Shown in pieces: positions 11,181-23,200 of a stretch of DNA of 64,000 bases; position 1 is the first letter of the stretch; every line of letters begins with the position of its first letter. The stretch spans positions 623,797 through 687,796 of the forward strand of contig CAJNDS010001746.1 in assembly GCA_905221605.1 (NCBI GenBank), written 5' to 3'. The notes below the pieces were generated by a model. The model did no database searches, was not told the origin of the DNA, and saw only the letters and a list, made by a program, of their open reading frames with translations. A program made the position numbers and the translations under genes. The stretch comes from Symbiodinium natans. Taxonomy: Eukaryota; Sar; Dinophyceae; Suessiales; Symbiodiniaceae.

Positions 11181-12341
11181 ATATTGATTGCTTGTAACAG
11201 GGCCGGGGCCCACACACACGACATACTCCGTTACATAGGGTATGTATCAATGCCCCTGCTTGTTGTCTTGTTTGCTCAAGCCCCGTTTATGGCTTCCTCC
11301 AGTCGTGTATGCGCACGCGACAGAGGTCTGTATCAAGATGGGCGTTACAGAGGTCTGTAACAGATGTGTGCGTGCGCGGTCCGCGACAACCGGGGGTTCT
11401 GGCACACAGCCATATTGTACACCCGGCTGCGGCTGCGCAGAATCGATGTCCTCGTTATGGCATCCCCCTCTTTTGCTACGCGACATGAGGGGGGACCTTC
11501 CCAAGTGCAACATTGCAGTCCGCCGTCTGGCAGCGGCGGAGGCAAACCTGCAACTTCAGACGTTGCAGCGTCGAAAATTGCAGTGCTTTCGTTTCCGTTG
11601 TTTCCACTGAAGGTGAAGGTGAAGATATTGGTCTGCCAGTAGGAAGCGCACTAGCCGCGAAACAACAATCTCCTTTCGTGTGTTCTTCTTCCTTGGCTTC
11701 TAGGCCTCATCGGAAATCTTGAGGCCTCTGGCGAGCTGGTCCCTTTTCGATCCTCTTCGAGGGCTACAGCTATAGCCTAGCCCAGAAGAAGACTCCGGGA
11801 AACTAGCGGCTGTTTATGAGCGGGGCTCCTGACGCCATCCCTGGCTACCCATCATCTCAAACATCCAAGGCCCAAGGCCTCCATTAATGCTGACTGCTTG
11901 TGGTCTTTTCAACGTCGGGCCTCAAGCAACCCTGTGTGTAAGAGCACCTTTCCGCCCCACGTCCCTGCTCGTGTGCATCAGAGCATGCGGTGCATTGTGG
12001 GCATTTCAATATTAATCTTGCCTCCGACTGGATACCTGTCATGCTGCCTTCTCGGGGGGTAGGTCGCACGCACACAATTGGAGCTTGGAATACGCAGTGC
12101 TTGCCGGACATGCTCCAGAACTACTGTCTGCTTCGGCAGGCGGGGGGGTGGGGACGTTGAATCTGCAATGTTGCAGGTTCGAACGTCCCCCCCTCACACA
12201 CGGAGGGGGGTGTTATGGCACACGCATCTCCGAGGCCAGCGTGCGCTGCAGTTGGCAGAGTTGAATAAACGTCGAAAACTGACTCTCTCAAGGGCACTGA
12301 ACGAGAAGGTATGTCTCAGAGTCTCACCCTAGCCGCAACTT
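11181..12341. other. No supported gene; diverged unit sequence
   Basis: Only weak matches to 30.4-30.6 kb are visible (for example the GAGAAGGTATGTCTCA stretch near 12,303 and its partner near 30,588). No open frame of note exists on either strand. Confidence 0.45.
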
Positions 12342-12700
12342 GCATCTCAATTTTTGCAGTGACCCAGTCGGGGACAGTGCAACAATGAGAGCGCAACACA
12401 GACAGCGACAGACCTCGGCAACATGTGGATATTGCAGCTGGAACCGCGCCCTTTCTGGTGTATCACTTCAGTCAAGATAAGGCCTCATCGCGCTTCAGGC
12501 GAACAACTCTCCATCAGTCATCTCAACCACGCGTATGTGAAATCCTACGCATTCTATTGTTCATCTGCGTTCGGTGACAGAATGTGCAGGGAAGGCAAGG
12601 GAAGACGCTAACCCCGCAGGTCACCGTGGCCCGCTTGCAACTTCCCGCCAGTATGCAGCGCAAACGGATTTGGCATGCTGCTGTAAAAGCCTGGCTTGTT
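12342..12700. repeat. Segment inverted relative to copy 2
   Basis: This segment matches the reverse complement of about 31,230-31,580. For example, ACCCAGTCGGGGACAG here corresponds to CTGTCACCGACTGGGT there, and GTTCGGTGACAGAATGTGCA here to TGCACATTCTGTCACCGAAC there. The sequences before and after (12,303 and 12,787) match copy 2 in direct orientation. A segment of about 350 bp was flipped in one copy. Confidence 0.85.
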
Positions 12701-15700
12701 CCTTGAGCTGCATGGGGCGCTGCCATCTTTTTTACAGCTCAAAGCAAGTTGTTGCTGCTGCGTTGCTTCAGCATTCGATCCTTGCGCTTCTCGCCGAGGC
12801 TTGCCGAGGGGCCTTGCAGCGTGGACCTTTGCACTGTCGCAACTTGTGCTCTGCTTCTCTGCTTCTCGCCATTAAAGGCCTGCCATGCGCCCCTGTGCCG
12901 CACGGAGCTCTTTTCAAGGCATCCATCGCATCTGCGCGCTTGCTGTTGCAGGTAACTGCCCTGCCTGACGGAAGTCAATGCTTCTTGGAGCTTCCTCCAC
13001 TAGCTTAAGTACCCTAGACCCTAGGTACCCCAAGCACTTATTGAGCCGCAAGCCAGCCTAAAGCAGAAGCTTCAAATCAATGCGTAAGGCTTACAGCAAC
13101 ATTGACTGCTCTCAGCTCTGTCGCTCAGAGAGCTGTTGCACGTGCACTGCCATGGAGGGTTGAACATGTCGCGTGACTTCATCTGCGGAGCCTCGCCTTG
13201 CTTGCTCCGACGACCCTCAGCAAGAAGAGCGGCGTAATCCGAAGCGAGCTTTTTTTTTCGTCCCTGCCATTTACGAACAATGCGGCAGAGGGGAAGGGAC
13301 GAGACACCCTGCCCCTTTGAGACTGAACGGGGCTTAAGGACGTGAGGTTCAGAGAGATGAGACATGGCTTCGCCAGTGACGAGACATTGCTGTGAACGGG
13401 GTAGGGCTTCCTTCGGTGGGTCCATCTGCATCTGAAGTGACTGATGTCCCAGGCGCCTCCGCGCTGCGGCTCTAGAAGCCCGTTGGGTGACATTGTGTTC
13501 GAAGCTTGGGGGCGAGCTAGGATTGCCATGGATTGCCATTTGTTGTAACACGTGGGGCCTAAGTCTACGTGATCTCGGGACTCGCGGCACCTGGCGAAAA
13601 CATCATCAGCTCCTTTCTGCACCAGGCCAGGGTGCATAGGCTGCTTTCGGTTCCATCACTCCCTTCCCTTATTTCAAGCAAGCCAAGTAGTTTGCCGCGT
13701 CTAACCCTGAATCCTGTGTTTCAGTCCCAGAGAAGGACTTCGTTCTGACATACCAACTCCCCCAAAAAGGAGGGGATGAACACAGTGAACTGCTGGGGCA
13801 CCTTAAGGTAGGGTGCCCCAGCTTTGCAAGAAGAGTTGTACAGGGCAAAGTAGATTGGGACACCAAAGGAACGGAACGGAAAAATGACCTTCGACTAGGT
13901 TCGCCAGAGGCATCGCCCCAGCAATTCTTCGTAAAATATTCGTGTTTGCGGTGCCTGACAGATGGCCTTCGTCAACTGTCCGGGTTCACGTGGCTTGGGT
14001 ATTAAGCTTCGTCGGCTGGGCCTTCGTCGAAACTTCGTCTAACCTTCGTGTCCGGGTTGCCTTTGTGGCCCTTTGTGGAAGGTTTTTGCCGTGTACGCCT
14101 TCGTCGAACGTTCCTGTGCCGTTTGCCTTCGAAGGTTCGTGTGGCGCGGTGCCCTTTGTCAAAGCAGTTTGCCTTCGTCCAAGCTTGTTTGGTATATGCG
14201 TTCGTCAAACTTCGTTGGGGGCCGCGACTTGCAAAGGTTCGCGTGAGCTTGTATGCTGTTCTGCTATTCGGCTGTCCCCAGTTGTATGCCCATTGCGAGA
14301 CACCGCTAACCGAAGTTGCGAGCCTCGTAGGCCACAGGGCACACTTAGAGCGCCTTTAGATGGCTCTTTTAAGAAGTTTTTTGCACTTCCACGGAGCCAC
14401 TCAGCCGCTAACTAGGAGCTACCGCTACCGAAAAAAGGCAACCCAAGTGGCCCTCAAGAGAACGTGGGGTCAGCATCGCAGGCTTTGCCCCCGAGCTCGC
14501 AACAGCAGCAGTGGCTTAGCGCTCGGGCACTAGGCGTTTAGTGCCACATCCCATCCTGTCCTTCGCAGTTCGACTGAAAGCCCCTTGGCCTTTTGAGTAC
14601 TCTGCGAACACTACACGCAGCGCCAGCTCCAGCTGCACGCGCCCCGCGCGCTGCAGGTGCCGGGCCTGAGGGTTCCACGCACTTCTGTTGCGTGAGCATG
14701 ATGGCAGATTCTGAGCAACACAGTCAGGCTTGCAATGGACGTTTCTGGATCTGAAGGAGAAAGTTGCTCATGAAAGAGAGTGTGTCGCTTTCCTTTCCAG
14801 CTTTGCAAGGAGCTCTTGTGACGCCTTGCGACCTCGCCGTCTGTAGGGCAGAACTGCGCAAACCTGCTCAATTCTGCTCAACGCCAAGGCTCCGCCCTTG
14901 GGGCCCCTCCTTTGTGCTGAGGCCCTTGGCAACGCGCTCGCATCTGAGTTCCCGGGCCTTTTGGGGCTTAAGTCCTGTCACTTCCATTGCTCACAATCCT
15001 TGCAGCATCATTTCACCATGCGATTTCTTGTGTTCAGCGCGTTCTCCACAGAACGTGTTGTAAAGCATTCCTTGCCCGGCTCGAAGTAGTGCCCTAACAA
15101 GCGGCGAAGCTTCGCACTTGGCAGAGCCACTCCTTCCCCTGAGAGCAACCGCTCAGCCGTTCAGCAGACGTTGAGCCTCCCAGCTTTCGACTTGTGTCAT
15201 ACAGCGCATTCAGTGCATTCGGTTCAGTCAGCGCACACTATGCGGCACGCGGGCCCAAAGGCAAGTTGCACACTGGAGGCTTCCAATCGCATGTCGGAGG
15301 CTCTCTAGCAGCCCGGTAAGAAGGCTTTGTCGCTGCAGCGCAGCGTGGCAGTGCCATCAAAAGATCAAAATTCATGGCATGCTGCTGGGCTTGTCTTGGT
15401 AGAAGTGATGGGAAAGAGGGGCAGAAAGCGCGCGCTGCATGTGGTGAGGCATCTTTGTGCAAGCTGAAGGACCTGTAGCGCACAGGCCGTGGAGTTGCCT
15501 TGATTTGCGCTGTGTTGAGCGTGGTGCCACGTAGTTGGCACGTTTTCCAGTCTCTCTAAACGGACGGCTTCGGATGCACGTGCGCAGACGGCCTCTCCCT
15601 GTCGTGAAAGAAGGACTGGTCCTTGCATCGAAATAGGAGGAGGAGGGGCATGCTGCAAGCTCGAGGTATCTGGGCAGTTTCCTGGATTGCCGGTCGAGAA

Positions 15701-16437
15701 GTGCCTTCGGCACTTTCCAACCCCCTTACCCTTGATCCAACGGAGATGGTGGGGTCCATGTCATGGTTGGAAACTTGCGCGGGGAGAAAGGGGGTTCTGA
15801 TTTAGAGAGCCGAAGCAGATCCGCTCGACAGTCGGAAACTTGCCTGTGGACGAGGCGATGTACGCCATCCTTGTGAAGATTCTCTTTTGAGCTCTGATCG
15901 TCCATTGAAATCCAAGACTCGCCTTTCCTCTACATGGATCAAGGTGAGGGCTGTTGTCCTAGCAGCCTGACCATCGTACTTCCCACTGCGGCATGAAGGA
16001 TCGCTTCCGGCCTAACACTTTGTTTTGGCGCCAGCTCCAAGCAGCGACAATTTCCAGTCATTGCGGCGTCTTTGTTTTCGCCTCGTCTCAGCGAAAGCTG
16101 CTCGATTCATCGGATTGCCATGGGACCTTCGAGGCGTGATCCTCGAGTTCACGCCTGCATTGCGTTCAATTGGGATTCACGGAAATTCACGGAGCACGTC
16201 TGCAGGAAGCATCTGCAGCGTCACGTTCTTACGGTTCTTACGCCTAGTCGGATGCTGAGCAGATGCTGAAGCTTTCGACTTGACTGGTGCGCCAAGCTGC
16301 AGATTCTGAGTGCCACACAAAAACACGCCCGGCCTAAATTAAAGCTTCATTTGTCTATGGCTTAAAGCTCGCCCCATTTAAAGCCGAAGTCCATCATGTT
16401 TGTCTCGGGACAAACACAAGTCTGCGTTGCTGAATCT
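12701..16437. other. Unit copy 1, middle part: no supported gene
   Basis: Direct matches to copy 2 alternate with unmatched pieces. Sequence at 13,366-13,480 is inverted relative to about 32,794-33,000. Bases 13,900-14,280 are absent from copy 2. From about 14,541 to 14,990 the copies agree closely, with roughly a dozen differences by eye. The open frames are not kept by the indels, which argues against protein coding. Confidence 0.55.
13900..14280 (+). repeat. Degenerate CTTCGTC-rich repeat, only in copy 1
   Basis: GCCTTCGTC-like motifs recur at 13,964, 14,021, 14,041, 14,098, 14,122, 14,171 and 14,199 with variable spacers. In copy 2 the flanks (GCCTCGTAGGCCACAGGGC at 14,320 and 33,410) are brought closer together by about 0.4 kb. 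It is an insertion or expansion in copy 1, or a deletion in copy 2. Confidence 0.6.
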
Positions 16438-16732
16438 GCAGACGTGTGCGTCGCAAGCAATATAAGACTGTAGTGAGACCTTCCGATCTGTGGCAGGAAG
16501 CCTCAGAGCTTTCAGAGTTCGTGAGCAGGTTGCCTGAGCTGAGACTGGTTTGCCGTGCCTGTCAGAGTCCCGGAAGGGTCCAAAAGCGGCCACGCGACCC
16601 TACCTTCGTCGCTGTGTTCTTTCTTCACCTCCCCTTTCCGCCACTTCCGACGATCCAACAGGATGCTCCCAACGAGCGCAACGAGCACAGCCAAATCTTC
16701 GAGATGGTTTGCAGATCCTTGCGCTTCATGAA
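16438..16732 (+). repeat. Near-identical block between unit copies, with an open frame
   Basis: This stretch and 35,898-36,192 differ by a single base that I can find (A/G near 16,584). A plus-strand frame starting at 16,446 runs through it and reads plausibly (SDLWQEASELSEFVSRLPEL), but it shows no family. High similarity of non-coding DNA through recent gene conversion would look the same. I list it as a conserved block, not as a gene. Confidence 0.7.
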
Positions 16733-19723
16733 GCATCTTGCGCAGGCAACGGTCACATGCCCCCACCTGGTGTTACGACCCTCCAAGCTGTGTTCGAGTG
16801 GACGGGCGGTTGAGGCAGCTCGTGCCTGCCATGTTGCTGCATGTGGCAATCCTGGTGCTGCCTCTGCTGTAGAAACAACACATCTGAATGTCAGGTGTCG
16901 ACATGGTCGACCTGCCGAGCTGGCATCCTACTGAGCTCAATACCTCACTATCACTACCACTTGGGCGCCTAAGCTCCTGAGCTCTTTGCGGCTCTTTGCG
17001 GTTCATTCTTCTTCTCTGGGAGCTTGTGGCCCATTTTGGGGAGCCAACGCTTGGGTCGCCACACCCTTGAGGCTTGGTGGCTTCGTGCGCTTGCAAGTAG
17101 CTTCTGCCGGAAGCTTATGCCCAGATGGAAGTCACAAGCACGCCCAAGGCCGTCCCAGCTGCCATAGTATGCCGTAGGTAAGTGCAGCAACTTAGCGCAT
17201 CAACAGCCCCGCAATTTCCGTCCGGACCACAGCCTCTGGGCTTAGGGAGCCTTCCCATCGTGACGTTTTTGCACGCCCACCCAAAAGAGCTATGATGCTT
17301 GTATGGGATCCTCACAAACTGGCCTGAGTTCCTTCCCCCCCTCATAAAACGAGAGGGCATATTTCAGAAAGCGCATGTCAGGAGTTGTTGAGGATTCAGA
17401 GCAGGCCCTGTTGATGGCCAAGGCGTCGCTGGCCTTGGCACGTAGCGCTCTGACTGGCAGCGTTTAGCTGTGGCCTGAGGCTGCGCGGGCCCCGCGCGCT
17501 TGAAACTCGATGTTGCCCTAGGGATCCTGACGTCAACTGCGTTGCGACGTGCAACTGCAGAGCCACGGCTGCCAGTGGGGGTGCGGGTCTCTGCGCTGAT
17601 GCCTGCCGTTGCGCTTGTTGCACCCCCGTTCGGCCTGCTGGCGTCGGTTTCAGGTTTCGCTGTTTACGGCGGTGGCCTGGCCGTCTCCATTCACCACATT
17701 CGCCCGTCGTTGGCTTCCCCAGACGGCTCGCTGCAAAAGACAGTTCACGAGGCTGCCCCCCAAAGGGACCACAACTCCAGGGGGCCTTTATTGGAAGGGG
17801 CACTTAAAGCTCAGGGCTTGTTGCTGCTTGGTCCTAAGCTTGATGACGTCATCTGCACGATGCCCATCGCCTGTCAAAGTGCTTGACCTGGCACCATAAG
17901 ACATGTTCGACAAGCTGGCAGACGAAAGAGCGGTGAAGCGCTTCTTGCGTGCCTGGGGTGTAAACGCTCATTTGCCCATGTAAGTATTGTCAAAGAATGG
18001 GGAGGAGGAGGAGAAGTAAGGCAAGAAAAGGCGGTTCTCTGTGTTGTGAGAACGAAGGTCACCAAATCTCCGCTCTGACCGAAACACGCGGCCTCTCCTG
18101 GGCCTCAACGGCGGCGACCGCTCTCTCCTGACCCTCTCCTGTTGAAACCCCGACAGAGACCAAAAAAGTGTCTCCCTGGGTCGCTTCCGTTTTGCTTCAC
18201 GGCGCGAGGCATCAGAGTCTGGGAGCCGGCAAGAGCCGTGCAAAGGGTGCAAAGGGTGACTCCTTGGTCTCCTGTTGGCACCTTGTGCGAAGCGCGAGGC
18301 TTGCTGGGAAGGCTTCCGGCGGCACGTGCCGTAGTTCTATGAACTTCAGCCTTCAGCAACTCGCGGTCATGTCAGCATATTCCATCACTAGTAGCCGCTG
18401 CCTCGCGCTACGCACCTTGCTCGCATTGCGCGCGCCTTGCTCTGGTTCTGGGACAGAGTCGAGACTAGCTCGGCCGAGGGTTTTTTCCAACGTGATCCTG
18501 GAGGCTTGCCGCCAAAGCGTCTTCGCCTCTTATGCTCTTTTGGATCATTCCCGATTTCTTCCCTCTCGTTCGCTTTCGTCGCCGAGCCATCGCCATCTCA
18601 CGCTTTTCTGTTTCTTTCGCGCTGCTGGCAGAGCAGCGTGCGCGCGTCTCTGTGTGTTCAGATGAATATAGGGCAAGGACTTCATCGTGCAATTGGCGCG
18701 CGAAAGCTGCATCATTTCCTCCCAGCAGTGTCTTGTGGTGTGATGGGCCCTGGGATTCCGGGGATGTGAGCATCAGGTCTGAAACTGGGCTCCCCCCAAA
18801 GATAAGTTGAGACTTTGATTGAAGTCATCATTGATGCCCTTTTCTGGGCCTTAACGGATCTTCCAGATGTGAGGCGCGGCTCAGGCAGAGGGGTGGGCAG
18901 AGGGGCAGAAAGGGGCATAATGGGGCATAACCCAATCTGCAAGCTGCCGTAGAGCTGCGTAGAGCTACGTCCCGAAGTTCCTCCAGCCACGGCCTTGCCA
19001 GGCGCTGCAAAGCCTCGCCAGCTTCGCCTTTTCGAGCATTTGCTGAGACCGGGCTGCCCGGGCTGTGCTGGCTGGAGCTGAATGAGCTGAATGCCTCTCG
19101 CATCTCTTCGTTGTTGCCTTGCTGAAGCGCACGTGGCCTGTTCTAGGCCTATAGGCCGCGAGTCGTACGGAGCGACTGAGACTGGCTTCAGCCTAAGACA
19201 TCTCAAGCTGTTGCCTTCAGACGCACTCCGATTTAGTCCAAGCTTCATGCTGGTCCAACCACCTTGATAGCAACGCGGACGCCGACATACAGACGCACTC
19301 GCGCACTCGCGCACTCGCTCGCCCGCCCGCCCGCCTCTCTCACTCCGACTCACACTCGCACACAAGTAGACCACTGGCAGCAGGTCTGCATTGTGCCGGC
19401 TTTGAAGAGATGAATCTGAACATGAGAGAGAAGCGTGTACGGCAGCAAAGAAGCGTGGACTGGGGAGTGAGAATGGTTTTTCCGTAAGTACCGCTTTGGA
19501 CGTGTCTTGATCACCAGTACTTTAAGCTTCCGTCGCTGTGCGCTGGAGTCTTTGTCTCAGCGTTATGGGCCTGTGATGTGAGAGCTAGAGTGCGAGCTGC
19601 GGGTGCCAGGTGCTGCAGTGGTGCACAGAATTAGTCGCCATGCTGCCAGCAGGCCTTTCGAAGAAGAGTTCAGGAAGGAGTCAGAGCTGTCCGTGCTTGG
19701 TGATGTTTGCTCAGGGTTCTCGA
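16733..19723. other. Unit copy 1: no supported gene
   Basis: The region is homologous to about 36,193-39,301 with frequent indels. It includes two units of a 10-bp repeat GGGCATAATG at 18,912-18,931 that is expanded in copy 2. No domain or exon-like conservation pattern is visible. Confidence 0.5.
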
Positions 19724-20204
19724 ATTCGGCTACGCCCCGACCTGTAGAGCGACAGCTGCGCTGCATGTCGCGGGCTTCTGTCCGACGCCGGGATGTGCTA
19801 TGGAGGCTCATCGCGCATGTGCCGCATGCCTTATCTGCCTCGTCTGCCTCATCTGCCTCGCCCACACCTCTCAATCTCACATCATTGCCGGAGAATGGTA
19901 AAGCATGGTTGTCGGAGCGTTCCATGAACCGTGCACAAGCACCCCACTGGAGCCCTTTTACATGGCTCCTAAAGACCTTGTAGGCTCCGTCAGCTCTGAC
20001 CGTCCCAGATGTGTAGGTGTGTGCAGAAAGCTACTTGAAAGCTACTGCAGATGTCTTCCCCAGTTGATGGCTCATGCTTCTGCGGTTCGTAGTATGGGGT
20101 GTGGGGAATGCTTCGGGGAATGCTTCGGGGAGCCTCCGTGCATCAAGCTAGGAATGCTCACGGCGCCTCGGTGTGTTGCTGCCTCCGGTCACTGGGCTGC
20201 CCAG
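19724..20204 (+). repeat. Identical block shared with copy 2
   Basis: I could find no difference between 19,741-20,204 and 39,319-39,782, about 465 bases. The sequence on both sides differs by substitutions and indels, such as about 30 extra bases in copy 2 right after the block. A plus-strand frame (19,603-19,983) and a minus-strand frame (19,563-19,925) both run through it, and neither shows a known domain. The block may mark recent gene conversion or a constrained element. Confidence 0.85.
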
Positions 20205-23200
20205 GACGCGCCGTGAGTGCGTGAGTTTCCCTTTGCCCTGAAAAAGGCTGGCTTTTGAAGTTCTGAAGTACTGAGCCCTAAATCCGTCCAATTAGAAGCC
20301 CTTGGCGTCCTCAGGGTGTCCACTAAAAGCCTTCGATTTAGAGCTGAGCCCGAGGCATAAACTCGAGGTGAGCTTTTGGGTCGGCAACATCCCAGCGCCT
20401 CTGTCTGTGAACGCCGATGCAGGTGGTCTTGATCAGCAGCTCTTCCTGCTGCCGCGCGCGCGGTGCCTTCCAGGCATTGATGACTTGCCGCCACAGCTCC
20501 TCATCCGCGCCAGTCATCTGATCATCAACCGTCAACTCCAAGCATGCTGCCTTTCTGGCTGCAGGTGCCCGGCCAAGCTCAGCCCCACCACACACCCCGC
20601 GTTCCTGCATTTCCTGCATTTCCTGCACCTTGTGCCGGGCCTTGCGAGCTGTGCGGGCCTTGCAAGCTGTCGCCTCAGAGGCTCCACGCTCTGGGCTTTG
20701 TTCCAGAAGGCCTGCTTCAGCGTTGCAGGCGCACCAGCTAGCAACTGGGATCTTCAGTGCTTTGCGTGCTCTGCGTGATCCGCGATGGTCAGTGCCGGCC
20801 TCGGCACACTGGTCTGGAGAAGCACACGCTGCAGGCAGGTGGGGTGCGCCGGAGTCTTTCGTGGGTCCGAGTGCCCCTGAGATTGGACTACCTGCAGGCC
20901 ACATGAGCGACTGGCTAAGTCCCACGCCTCTCTAGGTAGCTTCGGGCGAGACATAGTGCTGCAGAAGCGAGACCTAACCCCAAAAGCAATACCCCCGGAT
21001 GTCATCGTTTTGCTCGAGAAAGCGATACCTAGACCTAGCCCCAAAAGCGAGAACCTCAATGAAATGTCTCAGTCGGGGCCTCTGGGTTTTGCTGCGCGCT
21101 CACCTTCACACAGACAATCTGACGTTGGACTGAAAGTCTTGCGTGAAGCCTCCGCTCAACTCCTGATCGCAAGCCTTCCGCGCTACGGTCTCCGCGCCTG
21201 CAAGTTGCGACCAGAACCACATGCGCGCAGCTCCTGCCTAAGTTGATGCCGTTTGTGCTGCACCTCTTTCAACAGAAGTTGCAGCTGGCGCGGCCTTAAA
21301 AATTCAGGGGTGTTTTTTCGGCAGCAGCTGCTCCAGTGTAGCGCACTTCGCTGTGTAGTCCAACGTCGGGCATGCCGGCAGAAGTGGTGATCTCACGCGT
21401 CGGACTTCGGTGCTGCACACGGGACACGGCGCTTGCGACATCTTGCAGCCAAGTGTGGCCTGCACCTGTTGAGGCCGGTTTGTACTCCTGGCGAGTTTTT
21501 TGCGCTGTGGCACTTCCTTCCCCGTGGCGAAGTTGGGCCTGTGGAGGCTCGTGGCACATCGTAGCTTTCAGCAATGGACCATGTCGATTCCACGTGCTGC
21601 CAAGCTCCTCCGGCAAATGCCTCGTCTTTGGTGGCGTCTGATGATTAGACTTGCTACCTGCAGGTTGTACTCTGCAACTGGACATTTTCGGGTCAGGACT
21701 GAGATCATCAGCCTCATGCACGACATGGGGCTGCTCAGCTGTGTCCCGATGCGTCGAAACGGTTCACGATCACCAAACCACCTGAACTCCGGCAAGACGA
21801 CCGAGTCGCCAGAGGTTTGAGGCTCCCTTCGCCTGTTAGAACTTGAAGCGGAGGCAATTTTTATATGCGAGATGAAGTCAACATAAGTCAACAAGTACAT
21901 GTAAGTGCATCGCAAGCCACACTGATCGCTGCACAGGCGGGCAATGCAGCAGCTGAGCCATGAGAGAAGTGCATTCAGTGCATTGAGTGCATGTCACTGC
22001 ATGTCACAGGGTTTTCTTTAATCTCTCCCAGGCCGGGGTTGGGGGCCCGCGTCCGATCCGGGGGGCCCGACTGGGGCCGGCGTCCGACCCTCACTGCATC
22101 GCGCTGCCTTCGACACAGGCATCGTCGAAGCATCGGCATCGTGCATAGTACTCAGAACCTGCGCATATCGCACGCGTGGAAAGGACACGTATACCTCGAA
22201 TGTGAGGCTAGATCCTCTGAGAACAACGCATTCTTGAACATCGCTGAAATGCACGAGACCGACCGCGAGCCCGGCCACTGTCGCGATGGAAGCTACCCAA
22301 GGTAGCCCCTCTCCTGAGGGTCTTCACCCTTAATCTCCAGCATCCGTGATGGCGGTCGCCATGCCGACCCAAAGGTGGAGCGTGCGACTCCTGTCACGCG
22401 GGAGACTCTGCTTCTGTCGTGCAGCGCGAGCGTGCACATGCCATCACATGCCTGCAGACCAGCACAGCAAAGAACCCTTTCGCCACGAGAGCATGCTGTG
22501 TTCTGGTTCCTTGTAGTTCTTGCTCTTCGGACCCCTCGCGGTTCCGCCCGTAAGGCACCTGGCATTGGTCACAGTGGAAGCAGATGACGCGAGCTGACCT
22601 GTTGAAAGCCCTGCAGGCGTGTAGCTGCCTACAAGGTGTAGCCACCGGTGTAGCTGCTGGCACGTGTTGTCAAAGTCGCGCTTGTGTGTCACTGGCTCTG
22701 TCCAGGATTTATCTTCTCAGCTTTTGATTCAGACGTTGCGGAGATGGCTGGCACAGCCCAGGCTGCCCAGGCTGGCGCACTGCTCGGTTTCTCTCGGTGC
22801 GTGTTGCCTTTCTCTCGTGACACTCTCTATTACTTCGAGTTTCGGCTACAAGGGACTCCTTCAGGCTGGGCCGGCTGGGCTGAAGCTGCATTGATATCGT
22901 GTGACAACGCAGCTCACGTCGTGGCGAGTTAATCCTTTTGGTGCAGCACTGGCGTCGCACACAGACCAGCAGGGTCTTTGAGACCCTCACAATCTCGCCC
23001 GTGGGGACCTGCTTGCCTGCAGCTTGCCTGGCCCGCCTGTCGCTGTGGATGGCGCTTGCTGCAAGAACTTGGGCGAGGCAAAGGACACAGGGATAGGATC
23101 CACAACCCAGCAGGTCGTGGAGGCCCTGCACCAGAGCATCACGCCAATTGTCGTCTGCGCTTTGTTGGTTACAGTCGCACTGAGCCACTCAGCAGGGCGA

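Noticed and set aside
18712-19374. 220-codon minus-strand open frame
   Set aside because: Not preserved in copy 2 because of the minisatellite expansion and the GA/A tract; composition follows the GC-rich repeats.
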